A stretch of 64,000 nt of DNA from Gallionella sp. (GCA_028707275.1 JAQTUP010000002.1:681198-745197); one strand, 5' to 3'. Shown: positions 1 to 9,858, numbered from the stretch's first letter. The notes: generated by a model from the sequence alone, not told the origin. Program-made: numbers and translations.

Positions 1-297
1 TGCAAGATCCCCGGCATCGCGGGGATTGCCCGTGTCGCCAGCGACGCTTACCCGGATGCCAAACAATTCGACAAGAGCAGCAAGTATTTTGACGAGAAAG
101 CCACTCACGAACAGCCGCGCTGGTTCAATGTAGACGTGCAGCTGGTCAAAAAAATCGCGCTGATTCCGCTCAGCGAGTTGCGGTTGCATGCGGAACTTGC
201 CAACATGCGTACCCTGCAACATGGCAACCGCCTGTCGATTACCCCGCTGGACCCGAGTGAGTGGAAATACATCACGACTCAACTGGCGCACGACTAA
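1..297 (+). CDS. EVE-domain protein, C-terminal part (5' end outside window)
   Basis: Frame 1 is open from the first base to a TAA at 295-297, giving 98 residues of a protein whose start lies upstream. The residues include a KIPGIAGIARV core followed by YPDAKQFD and a PRWFNVDVQLV stretch, the pattern of the EVE (PUA-like) domain found in small proteins of about 150 residues related to thymocyte nuclear protein 1. EVE domains are thought to bind modified bases, but no substrate can be read from this sequence. The stop lies one base before the start of the permease gene at 299, so the two are probably co-transcribed. Confidence 0.8.
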   Translation, partial: CKIPGIAGIARVASDAYPDAKQFDKSSKYFDEKATHEQPRWFNVDVQLVKKIALIPLSELRLHAELANMRTLQHGNRLSITPLDPSEWKYITTQLAHD

Positions 298-298
298 C

Positions 299-1096
299 AT
301 GGAATGGATGCTGGCCTATGCCCTGCTGGGCGCCGTCGCAGGCTTGTTAGGCGGGCTGTTTGGCATCGGCGGCGGCACTGTGCTCGTGCCGGTGCTGTTA
401 TTCCTGTTCGATGCACAGCACTTTGCGCCCGAACATATGCTGCATCTGGCGCTGGGCACCTCCATGGCGACCATCATCTTCACCGCACTGGCCAGCCTGT
501 ACAAACACCATCAGCACCATGCCGTAAACTGGGGCGTGGTGCGCACCATCACACCCGGCATATTGATCGGCACGGGGCTGGGCACGCTGCTGGCCACCAG
601 TATCCCGCCACTTTTTCTGGGACTTTTTTTTGCATTGTTCGTCTGTTTCGCCGCAGCTCAAATCCTGCTCGACATACGCCCGAAAGTCTCACGACAACTG
701 CCCGAAAAAACCGGCATCAGGCTGTTTGGCATATTCGCCGGGAGCCTGAGCAGTCTGGTGTCAATTGGCGGCGGTACAGTGGTCATTCCCTTCCTGCTCT
801 GGTGTAACCTGAGTATTCGTCAGGCAATCGGCACCTCGGCCGCGATCAGCTTTCCGGTCGCCATCGGAGGCACAACAGGTTATGTGGTGACAGGCATGAA
901 CACCGCAGGACTCCCGCCATTCACACTGGGCTACGTCTATCTGCCCTGTTTGCTGTGGACAGCCGCCGCCAGCGTCATCACAGCCCCCCTGGGCGCCAAA
1001 GCTGCGCACCAGATGAATATAGAGGTTTTACGCAAGCTGTTTGCGGTGCTGCTCCTGGCGCTTGCCAGCAAATTATTGCTCAGGGTACTGGCTTAG
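299..1096 (+). CDS. TauE/SafE family membrane permease
   Basis: This encodes 265 residues, mostly hydrophobic, with about eight membrane segments. A glycine-rich GGLFGIGGGTVLVPVL motif near the N-terminus and a second SIGGGTVVIPFLL motif mid-protein form the internal duplication typical of the TauE/SafE (former DUF81) family. Members export or import sulfite, sulfoacetate or related anions across the inner membrane; the substrate here cannot be told. The ATG at 299 is chosen because the upstream EVE gene ends at 297 and the permease similarity begins at MEWMLAYALLG. An in-frame extension to 188 would run through the EVE gene and is rejected. Confidence 0.85.
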   Translation: MEWMLAYALLGAVAGLLGGLFGIGGGTVLVPVLLFLFDAQHFAPEHMLHLALGTSMATIIFTALASLYKHHQHHAVNWGVVRTITPGILIGTGLGTLLATSIPPLFLGLFFALFVCFAAAQILLDIRPKVSRQLPEKTGIRLFGIFAGSLSSLVSIGGGTVVIPFLLWCNLSIRQAIGTSAAISFPVAIGGTTGYVVTGMNTAGLPPFTLGYVYLPCLLWTAAASVITAPLGAKAAHQMNIEVLRKLFAVLLLALASKLLLRVLA

Positions 1097-1143
1097 TTGC
1101 CAGACTTATCCGCAGATTAAATCGCTGTTTCCAGGTGAACCCC

Positions 1144-3096
1144 ATGGTCTCCATCCATAGCAAAACGACCCGTCAGTTAGCCGACACGCCATCCTGGCTT
1201 GACACCCTGACGCCCTCTTACACGGCACCCGAGCTGGATGTGATACGTCGCGCCTCGGAACTGGCAGAACCGCTCTATGCCGGGCAGACGGGACTGACCC
1301 GCACGCCTCTCATGCAGCATGCACTGGGTTCGGCCTCCATCCTGGTTGCCATGAACATGGATTTTGAAACCATTGCGGCCACTATCTTGCACGCCGTACC
1401 TGATTTTATGGACGACTGGGCCGAGAAACTCAAAACCGGCTTCGGTCATAACATCACGGCGCTGGTAGAGGGAATCTCGCGCATGGAGCATATCCGGCAG
1501 TTTAGCGAGATGCGCGGCACAGACAAGCAAACTGATGACGCCGCGCAGACAGAAAACCTGCGCAAGATGCTGCTGGCGATGGTCAGCGACATTCGCGTGG
1601 TGCTCATCAAACTGGCCGAACGCACCCAGACCCTGCGGGGCCTGGCGAGCGTCAGCGCCGACGAGCAAAGGATCATTGCACAGGAGACTCAAGACCTGTT
1701 CGCGCCTTTGGCCAACCGTATGGGCGTATGGCAGATAAAATGGGAGCTCGAAGACTTGTCCGTGCGCTACCTGAATCCTGATCTGTATAAAAAGGTGGCC
1801 CGGCTGCTCGATGAACGCCGCGTTGACCGTGAACGCTACATCAGCGACGTGGTTGCCACATTGAAACGGGCATTGCACGAAGCCGGGATTACGGCTGAGG
1901 TGACGGGCAGGCCCAAGCATATCTACAGCATCATCAACAAGATGAAGCGCAAACATCTGGATTTCGACCAGCTGTACGACGTGCGCGCCGTGCGCATCCT
2001 GGTTGATGATGTACAAAGCTGCTATACCGCGCTGAGTCTGGTGCATGAACTCTGGCCGCCGATAGCCAGCGAATACGACGACTATATCGCGCGCCCCAAG
2101 AGCAACAACTACCGCTCGCTGCATACGGCGGTCACAGGCCCGCAGGGTCAGGCCTTTGAGGTGCAGATACGCACACGGGAAATGCACCAGTATTCTGAGC
2201 TGGGCGTTGCCGCCCACTGGCGATATAAGGAGGGAGGAAAATCCGATGCGAGGCTGGACGAAAAAATTGTCTGGCTGCGCCAGATACTGGAGTGGAAAGA
2301 AGACATTTCCGAAAAAGGCGATCTGCGCGAACAATTCAAAAATGACTTGTTCCTCGACCAGGTTTACGTGCTCACGCCACAGGGTAAAATCATCGCCCTG
2401 CCCAGGGGCGCGACCCCGGTGGATTTTGCCTATACCCTGCATACCGATCTTGGTCATCGTACGCGAGGCGCAAAAGTAAATGGCGCCATCGTTCCGCTCA
2501 ATTATCCGTTGCAGAACGGCCAGCGCGTGGAAATCCTCACCACCAGACAAGGTGGCCCCAGTCGTGACTGGGTAAACCCGACTCTCGGCTATTTGCAGGG
2601 CGCCAGTGCCCGCGCAAAGGTTCGCGCCTGGTTCAGAAAGCAAAATATTGCGGATCACATATCGCTGGGCAGGGCGCAACTGGATCGCGAGCTTCACAGG
2701 CTGGGCGCGGTTTCAGTCAATCAGGAAAAACTCGCGCAGCGTCTTCACTTCAACAAACCTGACGACCTGCTGGCCGCCATCGGTCGCGGAGAAATGACCC
2801 CCCACCGCATCCACGTCGCGCTCCAGGCAGAAATGCCCAACAAGGTGATCGCCTTCACCCATGCGATACTGAAACCTGCCACCGAGCAAAGCTCATCGAC
2901 CGGCATTCTGATCGAAGGGCTGGGCAACCTGTTGAGCCGAACGGCGCAATGCTGCAATCCCGCGCCGCCGGATCAGATTACCGCCTATATCACGCGTGAC
3001 AGAGGAATTACCATACACAGGCAAGACTGTGCTTTTGTGCAACGCCTGACAGAAAAATTACGCGACCGCCTGCTTGACGCTCAATGGAGCGAATAA
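1144..3096 (+). CDS. relA: (p)ppGpp synthetase RelA, lacking the C-terminal ACT domain
   Basis: A 650-residue RelA/SpoT-family protein that makes the stringent-response alarmone (p)ppGpp from ATP and GDP/GTP. The N-terminal HD region is degenerate: around residues 80-87 the expected HD pair reads HA, so hydrolase activity is unlikely. The synthetase domain (about 230-360) carries EYDD at 310-313, the acidic EXDD signature of RelA rather than the basic RXKD of bifunctional SpoT. A TGS domain follows (about 405-465), then the helical and zinc-finger regions with CC at about 604. The protein ends where the ACT/RRM domain would begin; E. coli RelA has 744 residues. Only 80 bases separate the stop from the next gene, too few to hide the missing domain. 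The start is the ATG at 1144. Confidence 0.93.
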   Translation: MVSIHSKTTRQLADTPSWLDTLTPSYTAPELDVIRRASELAEPLYAGQTGLTRTPLMQHALGSASILVAMNMDFETIAATILHAVPDFMDDWAEKLKTGFGHNITALVEGISRMEHIRQFSEMRGTDKQTDDAAQTENLRKMLLAMVSDIRVVLIKLAERTQTLRGLASVSADEQRIIAQETQDLFAPLANRMGVWQIKWELEDLSVRYLNPDLYKKVARLLDERRVDRERYISDVVATLKRALHEAGITAEVTGRPKHIYSIINKMKRKHLDFDQLYDVRAVRILVDDVQSCYTALSLVHELWPPIASEYDDYIARPKSNNYRSLHTAVTGPQGQAFEVQIRTREMHQYSELGVAAHWRYKEGGKSDARLDEKIVWLRQILEWKEDISEKGDLREQFKNDLFLDQVYVLTPQGKIIALPRGATPVDFAYTLHTDLGHRTRGAKVNGAIVPLNYPLQNGQRVEILTTRQGGPSRDWVNPTLGYLQGASARAKVRAWFRKQNIADHISLGRAQLDRELHRLGAVSVNQEKLAQRLHFNKPDDLLAAIGRGEMTPHRIHVALQAEMPNKVIAFTHAILKPATEQSSSTGILIEGLGNLLSRTAQCCNPAPPDQITAYITRDRGITIHRQDCAFVQRLTEKLRDRLLDAQWSE

Positions 3097-3175
3097 CCTG
3101 GCACAGACGGTGCATCCTCCCCCTATAATCGCGCTATTCACAAAACAGCGCATACACCAAAACGAATTACATGCC

Positions 3176-6100
3176 ATGGACAAGCAGGATGAATCAGGTG
3201 CAACACTGCAAACACAACAGATATTTGCTGCCAGCAACGCATCCCTTGCGAGCGGGGTAATACTCGCCGTCATTTTGGCCGTCATACAGCGCAACGTCAT
3301 TGACGCGGCGATCGTGGCGGTCTGGTTTAGCGTGCTTATGCTGATTTCGCTGGCGAGAGCCGCCCAGGTTGCCGCGTATAAACGAGCATCGCTCAACCGG
3401 ACGGTCCGCATCTCGACATGGCTGACATGGTTTCGGGCAGGCGTACTCGCATCGGGTTTAGTATGGGGATCCACCGCATTTTTTCTGTTTCCGGACGAAT
3501 ATCCGCAGCACCAGATGTTTTTGATCTTCGTGCTGGTAGGCCTCACGGCCGGCGCTGTCATTTCATATTCAGCGGATTTAATCAGCGCGTCCGTCTATTC
3601 TGCGGCGCTGATCCTGCCGCTCGCCATTCGCCTGCTGACAGCAGGTGACGGCGTCTCTGTCGCCATGTCCATGGCAGCCTTGCTCTATCTGGGTTTCATG
3701 ATCATGAGTCTGCGACACATCAACCAGAACATACGCGAGAACATCCTGCTGCGTCTTGAGGCCACAGCAAAAGAGCACACCATAAAGGTCAGCGAAGAAC
3801 GATTTCGTTTATTGTTGAGCCACTCGCCGGTCGGCATTTTTCACTATGACACACGCCTGATCATCACCTATTGCAATGATCGCTTCGCCCGGATATTGAA
3901 CAGCTCAGTTGAACGCATCGTCGGCCTGGACATGAAGCTGCTCAAGGCGCAGGCCATATTACCCTCACTGAAAAAAGCGCTGGCAGGCGAGTCGGACTAC
4001 TACGAGGGGGCTTATGCGGCCACCTTCAGCGATGCCAATATCAGAATTTCCATGACGTCGGCACCCTCCAGAGACAGCCTGGGCGAGATTACCGGCGGTA
4101 TCGCTGTCGTCAAGGACATCACCACCCGCTGGCAAATGGCCGAAGATTTGAAACAGCAGCTTAAATTTACCGAAGCGCTCAATAAAATATCCGGATCTCT
4201 CACCGAGTTTGACGATCCTGCGCTGATGCTGGAGAAAACCGTACAAACAGCGGGCGAGGTGCTGGGTGCAGATCGCGCCCTGATTTACGAGATAACGCAA
4301 AGCTCAGCGACCGCTCTTTGCGAGTGGCTGAATCCGGAACACCCGGATATCGAATCTGCAAAAACCGCCTGCCCCCCTGAGCTGCTTGCCACAGCCCTGA
4401 GGCTGCGTACGCAACAAGTTCTGATAAGCCAGGCGGACGACATCAATCCGCATTTCATAAGCCAGGGTTCAGGTGAGCTGCTCCATCAGCAAATACACAG
4501 CCTGCTCTGGTACCCCTTTGCCTTTCGCGTAAACAGCCATTATCTGCTGGCTTTGAACCAGATCCACTCAAAAAAAACATGGGATCGAAAGGAAATCGAT
4601 TTTCTGAATTCGGCCCTTCGGCAAGTGAGCATCGCGCTTGAGAAGTTGCGACTGATACACGAACAGAAACTGGCAGAAAATGACCTGCGCATCGCCGCTA
4701 TCGCCTTTGAAGCCAAGGAAGGCATGTTGATCACAGACGCACACAACACCGTCCTGCGGGTAAACCGCACCTTCACCCATATCACAGGCTACACCTCTGA
4801 AGAGATTGTAGGCCGAAACCCGCGCTTGCTGAGTTCCGGAGAACAAACCGAAATTTTTTACTCAAAAATGTGGGACAGCATCACAAATTCAGACACATGG
4901 GAAGGCGAGATCCGGAACAGGCGAAAAAACGGGGAGATTTACCCGGCATTTCTCACCATCACCGCCGTTAAGGACGCCAACGGATGCATCACCAACTACG
5001 TGGCCACATTTAATGACATCACCGCCAGCCGGGCTGCGGCCGATGAAATACAGCAACTGGAATTCTATGATTCCCTCACGGGTCTGCCGAACCGGCGCCT
5101 GCTCATGGACAGACTCCATCAGGCACTCGCCTCCAGCACGCGCAGCGGTCGTCGGGGCGCGCTGCTGTTTTTGGATCTTGACAATTTCAAGACACTCAAC
5201 GATACCCTGGGGCATGAAATCGGCGACTTACTGTTGCAACAGGTAGCCCGTCGTCTGGAATCCTGCGTGCACGAAGATGACACCATCGCGCGGTTGGGGG
5301 GCGACGAGTTTGTCATTTTGCTCGAAGACCTGGGCGAACAGGTGCAAGATGCGGCAACACAGGCTGAGGAAGTCGGGGAAAAAATTCTCCTGGCCCTGAA
5401 TCAGCCCTACCAGCTGGCGACTCATCGATGTCGCAGTACCCCAAGCATAGGGGCGACCCTGTTCAACAACCATCAAAACACCATGGAAGACCTGATGAAA
5501 CAGGCCGACATCGCCATGTATCAGGCCAAGAAAGCCGGTCGAAACACCCTGCGTTTCTTCGACCCTGTGATGCAGGAGGCCATCAACGTCCGCGCCAGGC
5601 TCGAAATCGAACTGCGAACCGCTCTTGAAAACCGGCAATTTCATCTGTACTACCAAATTCAGGTGGACAGTTCAAGCAAACCGATCGGGGCTGAAACGCT
5701 GATACGCTGGACACACCCCGAACGCGGGATAGTTTCCCCCGCACAATTCATTCCGCTGATGGAAGAAACCGACCTGATACTGCCGGTAGGTCTCTGGGTG
5801 CTCGATGCTGCGTGCGCCCAGCTAAAAGCATGGCAGCCATCGCCACTCACCCGCGACCTGGTGCTGGCTGTCAACGTCAGCGCGAAGCAATTTCGGCAAT
5901 TGGATTTCGTCGCCGAAGTACAAAAGGCCGTGCAGCGTCACGCTATCGATGCCACACGCCTCAAACTGGAGCTGACCGAGAGCCTGTTGCTGGAGAACAT
6001 CGGCAACATAGTCGACACGATGAACACCTTAAACGAAATCGGCGTCCAGTTCTCTTTGGACGATTTCGGCACGGGATATTCATCCTTGCAATATCTGAAA

Positions 6101-6355
6101 CAACTGCCGCTGGATCAGCTGAAGATTGACCAGTCTTTCGTGCGGGACATCAACACCGACAGCAACGATAAAACCATCGTGCGCACCATCATCGCGATGG
6201 CGAAAAGCCTGAATCTGGATGTCATCGCCGAGGGGGTCGAAACGGAAGAACAAAGGCAGCTGCTGATCAACAAAGGCTGCCTGCACTTTCAGGGTTATCT
6301 GTTTGGCGAGCCGCTGCCCATTGAACAATTCGAGGCACTGCTTGCGCGGAGTTGA
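3176..6355 (+). CDS. Membrane-bound PAS-GAF-PAS-GGDEF-EAL protein
   Basis: A 1059-residue cyclic-di-GMP signalling protein. The N-terminal ~190 residues hold several hydrophobic segments, probably a membrane sensor. They are followed by a PAS domain (about 205-310), a GAF-like domain (about 336-490), a second PAS (about 505-620), a GGDEF domain and an EAL domain. The diguanylate cyclase motif GGDEF is intact at 708-712, but the upstream inhibitory RxxD site reads HEDD. In the phosphodiesterase domain the EAL signature is E840-T-L; the catalytic Glu is kept, and the DDFGTGYSSL and AEGVET motifs are present, so both activities are plausible. The ATG at 3176 is preferred over an upstream alternative overlapping relA. 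What it senses is not visible. Confidence 0.9.
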   Translation: MDKQDESGATLQTQQIFAASNASLASGVILAVILAVIQRNVIDAAIVAVWFSVLMLISLARAAQVAAYKRASLNRTVRISTWLTWFRAGVLASGLVWGSTAFFLFPDEYPQHQMFLIFVLVGLTAGAVISYSADLISASVYSAALILPLAIRLLTAGDGVSVAMSMAALLYLGFMIMSLRHINQNIRENILLRLEATAKEHTIKVSEERFRLLLSHSPVGIFHYDTRLIITYCNDRFARILNSSVERIVGLDMKLLKAQAILPSLKKALAGESDYYEGAYAATFSDANIRISMTSAPSRDSLGEITGGIAVVKDITTRWQMAEDLKQQLKFTEALNKISGSLTEFDDPALMLEKTVQTAGEVLGADRALIYEITQSSATALCEWLNPEHPDIESAKTACPPELLATALRLRTQQVLISQADDINPHFISQGSGELLHQQIHSLLWYPFAFRVNSHYLLALNQIHSKKTWDRKEIDFLNSALRQVSIALEKLRLIHEQKLAENDLRIAAIAFEAKEGMLITDAHNTVLRVNRTFTHITGYTSEEIVGRNPRLLSSGEQTEIFYSKMWDSITNSDTWEGEIRNRRKNGEIYPAFLTITAVKDANGCITNYVATFNDITASRAAADEIQQLEFYDSLTGLPNRRLLMDRLHQALASSTRSGRRGALLFLDLDNFKTLNDTLGHEIGDLLLQQVARRLESCVHEDDTIARLGGDEFVILLEDLGEQVQDAATQAEEVGEKILLALNQPYQLATHRCRSTPSIGATLFNNHQNTMEDLMKQADIAMYQAKKAGRNTLRFFDPVMQEAINVRARLEIELRTALENRQFHLYYQIQVDSSSKPIGAETLIRWTHPERGIVSPAQFIPLMEETDLILPVGLWVLDAACAQLKAWQPSPLTRDLVLAVNVSAKQFRQLDFVAEVQKAVQRHAIDATRLKLELTESLLLENIGNIVDTMNTLNEIGVQFSLDDFGTGYSSLQYLKQLPLDQLKIDQSFVRDINTDSNDKTIVRTIIAMAKSLNLDVIAEGVETEEQRQLLINKGCLHFQGYLFGEPLPIEQFEALLARS

Positions 6356-6361
6356 TGCGGC

Positions 6362-7081
6362 TCAACCGCCCAGATACGCGCGCTGCACGGCATCACTGCC
6401 CAGCAGTTCGGCTGACACTCCCGACAGAGTAATCGCGCCGCTCTCCATCACATAGCCACGGGAGGCGACTTGCAGCGCGAGGCGGGCATTTTGCTCGACC
6501 AGCAAAATGCTCATCCCCTGGGCTGCCACTTCCTTGATGGTCTCAAAAATCTTCTTCACCATCAGCGGCGCCAGGCCCATGCTGGGTTCATCCAGCATCA
6601 GCAGGCGCGGGCGACTCATCAGGGCGCGCGCCATCGCGAGCATCTGCTGCTCCCCGCCGGAGAGCGTGCCCGCGAGCTGGTCTCGTCGTTCGACCAGACG
6701 CGGAAACAGGGCATACATGCGCGCCAGATCATCGTCGATTTGCGCCTTGTCGCCGCGCGTATAAGCCCCCATCAGCAGGTTTTCCGCGACAGACAGGCGG
6801 GCAAACACGCCGCGTCCTTCCGGAACCAGTGCCATCCCCATCGCTACGCGCTGGTGGGCAGGAATATGTAACAGGCTTAGTCCGTTGTAATGGATTTGTC
6901 CGGAACTGGCGGCATGCAGACCGGCCAGTGTTTTGAGCGTGGTCGTCTTTCCCGCGCCATTGCTGCCGATCAGCGCGACCAGTTCGCCCGGGGCGATATA
7001 AAAATCGACACCTTTGACGGCATGAATGCCGCCATAAGCCACTTTCAGGCCACGAACTTCGAGCAAAGCGCTACTCATCAT
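6362..7081 (-). CDS. livF: Branched-chain amino acid ABC transporter ATPase LivF
   Basis: A 239-residue ABC ATPase with Walker A GSNGAGKTT, signature LSGGEQQ and Walker B LLMLDEPSMGL. The LivF subfamily is indicated by VPEGRGVFARLSVAENL and by its place as last gene of the minus-strand liv operon. It would power import of branched-chain amino acids or a related amide substrate together with LivG. Two adjacent ATG codons (7079-7081 and 7076-7078) could serve as start; both overlap the end of livG, which suggests translational coupling. Confidence 0.93.
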   Translation of the reverse strand: MMSSALLEVRGLKVAYGGIHAVKGVDFYIAPGELVALIGSNGAGKTTTLKTLAGLHAASSGQIHYNGLSLLHIPAHQRVAMGMALVPEGRGVFARLSVAENLLMGAYTRGDKAQIDDDLARMYALFPRLVERRDQLAGTLSGGEQQMLAMARALMSRPRLLMLDEPSMGLAPLMVKKIFETIKEVAAQGMSILLVEQNARLALQVASRGYVMESGAITLSGVSAELLGSDAVQRAYLGG

Positions 7082-7841
7082 CGCTCCCCAGGTAAGCTGC
7101 GATCACGGCGGGGTTACTGCGCACCTCGTCCGGCGCCCCCTCGGCGATTTTCCGGCCGTAATCGAGCACCGCCACCCGGTCGCACAGCCCCATGATCAGT
7201 TTGACGTCGTGTTCGATCAGCATCACGGTGATGCCGTTCGCGCGGATGTCCTGCAACAATACTTTCAAATCTTCCGTTTCGGTGGCATTCATCCCGGCAG
7301 CAGGTTCATCGAGCGCCAGCAGAAGCGGCTCACTCGCCAGGGCGCGTGCAATTTCCAGACGGCGCTGCTCGCCATAGGACAGATGCTTCGCCAGCGTTTG
7401 CGAGGATTTTTTAATGCCGACATAGCGCAGCAACTCGCGCGCCCGCAGTGTCGAGTCCCGCTCCTCGCAGCGCGTGGACTTGAGGCCAAACAGCGCGCCG
7501 AATACACCGGCACGGGTACGGACATGGCGACCTGCCATCACATTTTCCAGCGCCGTGAGATTGGCAAACAAACGAATGTTCTGAAAGGTGCGGGCAATAC
7601 CCGCCTGCGCCAGCACATGGGGCTTGGCCGTTTGATAGCTGCGCCCGTCGAAGTGAAATTCACCACAACCCGGTTGATAAAGGCCGGTAACGACGTTAAA
7701 CAAGGTGGTCTTGCCCGCACCGTTAGGCCCTATCAAGCCGTAAATCTCGCCGCGTCGTATATGCAAAGACACGTCGGTGAGCGCGGCCAGCCCACCGAAC
7801 TGCTTGCCGATGCCCGACAGCGCCAATAAAGGCTCGCTCAT
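7071..7841 (-). CDS. livG: Branched-chain amino acid ABC transporter ATPase LivG
   Basis: A 256-residue ABC ATPase: Walker A GPNGAGKTTLFNVVTG, the LivG-type segment GIARTFQNIRLFANLTALENVM, signature LSYGEQRRLEIARAL and Walker B LLALDEPAAGMN. The start is the ATG at 7839-7841, which overlaps the TGA of livM (ATGA), rather than a longer frame running into livM. The 3' end overlaps livF. With LivF it forms the energising subunit pair on the cytoplasmic face of the LivHM permease. Confidence 0.93.
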   Translation of the reverse strand: MSEPLLALSGIGKQFGGLAALTDVSLHIRRGEIYGLIGPNGAGKTTLFNVVTGLYQPGCGEFHFDGRSYQTAKPHVLAQAGIARTFQNIRLFANLTALENVMAGRHVRTRAGVFGALFGLKSTRCEERDSTLRARELLRYVGIKKSSQTLAKHLSYGEQRRLEIARALASEPLLLALDEPAAGMNATETEDLKVLLQDIRANGITVMLIEHDVKLIMGLCDRVAVLDYGRKIAEGAPDEVRSNPAVIAAYLGSDDE

Positions 7842-8938
7842 GGCGCGACCTCGTCGCTTTCCAGCTCGCGGCGACGCACGCCGGACGGCCACAACCCGGC
7901 AGGACGGTACAACATCACCGCGATCAGCGCAGTACCGAACAGCAACATGCGCAGACTTTCAGGGTCGATCACGATCCTGCCGAACAGCGCCTGTTGCAAG
8001 GGAACTACGCTGTGCCGCAGCACTTCAGGCAGCAAGGCCAGCAGCAGCCCGCCCAGAATCACGCCGTAGATGTTGCCCATGCCGCCCAACACCACCATGC
8101 ACAGCACCATGACCGACTCCATCAGGCTGAAACTCTCGGGACTGACAAAGCCCTGAAAGCCCGCAAACAGGGTGCCGGACACGCCGCCAAACGCGGCGCC
8201 CATCGCGAACGCCAGCAGTTTCAGGTTGCGCGTGTTGATGCCCATGGCGGAGGCTGCGATTTCGTCTTCGCGTATCGCCATCCAGGCGCGGCCGATGCGC
8301 GATTTTTCCAACCTGCGCGAGACGAATACCACCAGCGCGGTAAAGCTCAGGAACAGGTAAAAATACAGATGCACCGAGGGTAGCTCGATGCCAAAAACCT
8401 GCTGCGTGGTGTTAAGTGCGACCCCTGCCACACTGACAGGATCAATCCGGCTGATGCCCTGCGGGCCATTGGTCAGATTGATTGGCGCATTCAGGTTATT
8501 CATGAAAATTCGGATGATTTCGCCAAAACCCAGGGTGACGATCGCCAGATAATCGCCGCGCAGGCGCAAGGTCGGCGCGCCCAGCAGCGCACCGAAACCG
8601 CCCGCGAGCAGCGCCGCCAGCGGCAGCACGATCCAGAATGACAGATGCAAGCCGTCAGGAAACAACAGCGGAAACGCCAGTGCCAGATGCGGCGAGCCGG
8701 TCAGCGCATAGCAATACGCGCCCACCGCGAAGAACGCGATGTAACCCAGATCCAGCAAGCCCGCATAGCCGACTACGATGTTAAGCCCCAGCGCCAGCAT
8801 GATGTAGAGCATCGCGAAATCCACGATGCGCACCCAGCCTCGGCCTAACAGCGCATCGGTTGCAAAGGGCAACAGCATGACCGAGACGAACAGCACGGAG
8901 AACAGCACATGTTGCTTCGAAAATTTAAGTTTTTTCAT
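7838..8938 (-). CDS. livM: Branched-chain amino acid ABC transporter permease LivM
   Basis: A 366-residue inner-membrane permease with many hydrophobic segments. The family core is clear: LALGLNIVVGYAGLLDLGYIAFFAVGAY in the first half and GGMGNIYGVILGGLLLALLPEVLR near the C-terminus. Its ATG overlaps the livH stop (ATGA) and its own stop overlaps the livG start, so livH, livM and livG are translationally coupled. It forms the transmembrane channel with LivH. Confidence 0.92.
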   Translation of the reverse strand: MKKLKFSKQHVLFSVLFVSVMLLPFATDALLGRGWVRIVDFAMLYIMLALGLNIVVGYAGLLDLGYIAFFAVGAYCYALTGSPHLALAFPLLFPDGLHLSFWIVLPLAALLAGGFGALLGAPTLRLRGDYLAIVTLGFGEIIRIFMNNLNAPINLTNGPQGISRIDPVSVAGVALNTTQQVFGIELPSVHLYFYLFLSFTALVVFVSRRLEKSRIGRAWMAIREDEIAASAMGINTRNLKLLAFAMGAAFGGVSGTLFAGFQGFVSPESFSLMESVMVLCMVVLGGMGNIYGVILGGLLLALLPEVLRHSVVPLQQALFGRIVIDPESLRMLLFGTALIAVMLYRPAGLWPSGVRRRELESDEVAP

Positions 8939-9858
8939 GCACGTTCGGCAAGCCGCTCTCCCAACAGTCCGGACGGCCTGAAGACCAGCACCGCAATCAA
9001 AACGAAGAAGGCGAACACATCCTGATACTGGCTGCCCATGAATCCACCCGTCATATCGCCTATGTAACCTGCGCCCAGACTCTCTATCAGGCCCAGCAAC
9101 AGCCCGCCCAGCATCGCACCGCGCAGATTGCCTATGCCGCCCAGCACCGCAGCGGTAAAGGCCTTGAGGCCTAACAGAAAACCCATGTAATAATGCGCGA
9201 TGCCGTAATTGGCACTGACCATCAGGCCGGCCACAGCCGCCAGTGCAGAACCCAGCATAAAGGTGATCGAAATCACCCGGTTGACATCCACCCCCATCAA
9301 CTGTGCGGCATGCTGGTTTTCGGCGACCGCTCGCATCGAACGCCCCAGACGGGTTCTATGCACCACCCCCATCAAGGCTGCCATGATCAGCAGCGCCATG
9401 ATGACGATGATGATCTGAATGTCGTTGATGATCGCACCATAGATCTGGTGAGGATGGTTGCTGATCAGCTGCGGAAAGGCGTGATATTCACGCCCCCAGA
9501 TCATCATCGCCAGATTTTGCAAGACGATGGACACGCCTATCGCGGTGATCAGCGGCGCTAACCTCGGCGCGTGGCGCAAGGGACGGTAGGCGATGCGCTC
9601 GATACCAAAGCCCAGCAACATGCAGCCGGCCATCGCAAACAGCAAGCTGACAGGTAACGCCAGCAGCGGTGGCGCGCCCCAGCCTATCATTGCTGTCAGT
9701 GCAGACAAGGCCAGCATCGCGCCTGCCATCACCACTTCACCGTGCGCGAAGTTGATCAGCCCCAGTATGCCGTACACCATGGTGTAACCCAGTGCGACCA
9801 GGGCGTATACGCTGCCCTGCACCAGTCCGTTGATGATTTGCTGTAAGAATATTTCCAT
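8935..9858 (-). CDS. livH: Branched-chain amino acid ABC transporter permease LivH
   Basis: A 307-residue permease beginning MEIFLQQIINGLVQGSVYAL, followed by GILGLINFAHGEVVM, the typical start of LivH proteins. The C-terminal half has AAVLGGIGNLRGAMLGGLLLG and LFLGLIES-type helices, and the protein ends with VFRPSGLLGERLAERA. It is separated from the upstream binding-protein gene by about 60 bases. It pairs with LivM as the translocation pathway. Confidence 0.92.
   Translation of the reverse strand: MEIFLQQIINGLVQGSVYALVALGYTMVYGILGLINFAHGEVVMAGAMLALSALTAMIGWGAPPLLALPVSLLFAMAGCMLLGFGIERIAYRPLRHAPRLAPLITAIGVSIVLQNLAMMIWGREYHAFPQLISNHPHQIYGAIINDIQIIIVIMALLIMAALMGVVHRTRLGRSMRAVAENQHAAQLMGVDVNRVISITFMLGSALAAVAGLMVSANYGIAHYYMGFLLGLKAFTAAVLGGIGNLRGAMLGGLLLGLIESLGAGYIGDMTGGFMGSQYQDVFAFFVLIAVLVFRPSGLLGERLAERA

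Noticed and set aside
1177..2697. A 506-codon open frame antisense to relA
   Set aside because: The plus strand encodes a full RelA with all motifs; the antisense frame is a by-product of codon bias.
3097..3175. A frameshift hiding the missing RelA ACT domain
   Set aside because: Only 79 bases separate the genes, while the domain needs over 200; no frame here encodes ACT-like sequence.
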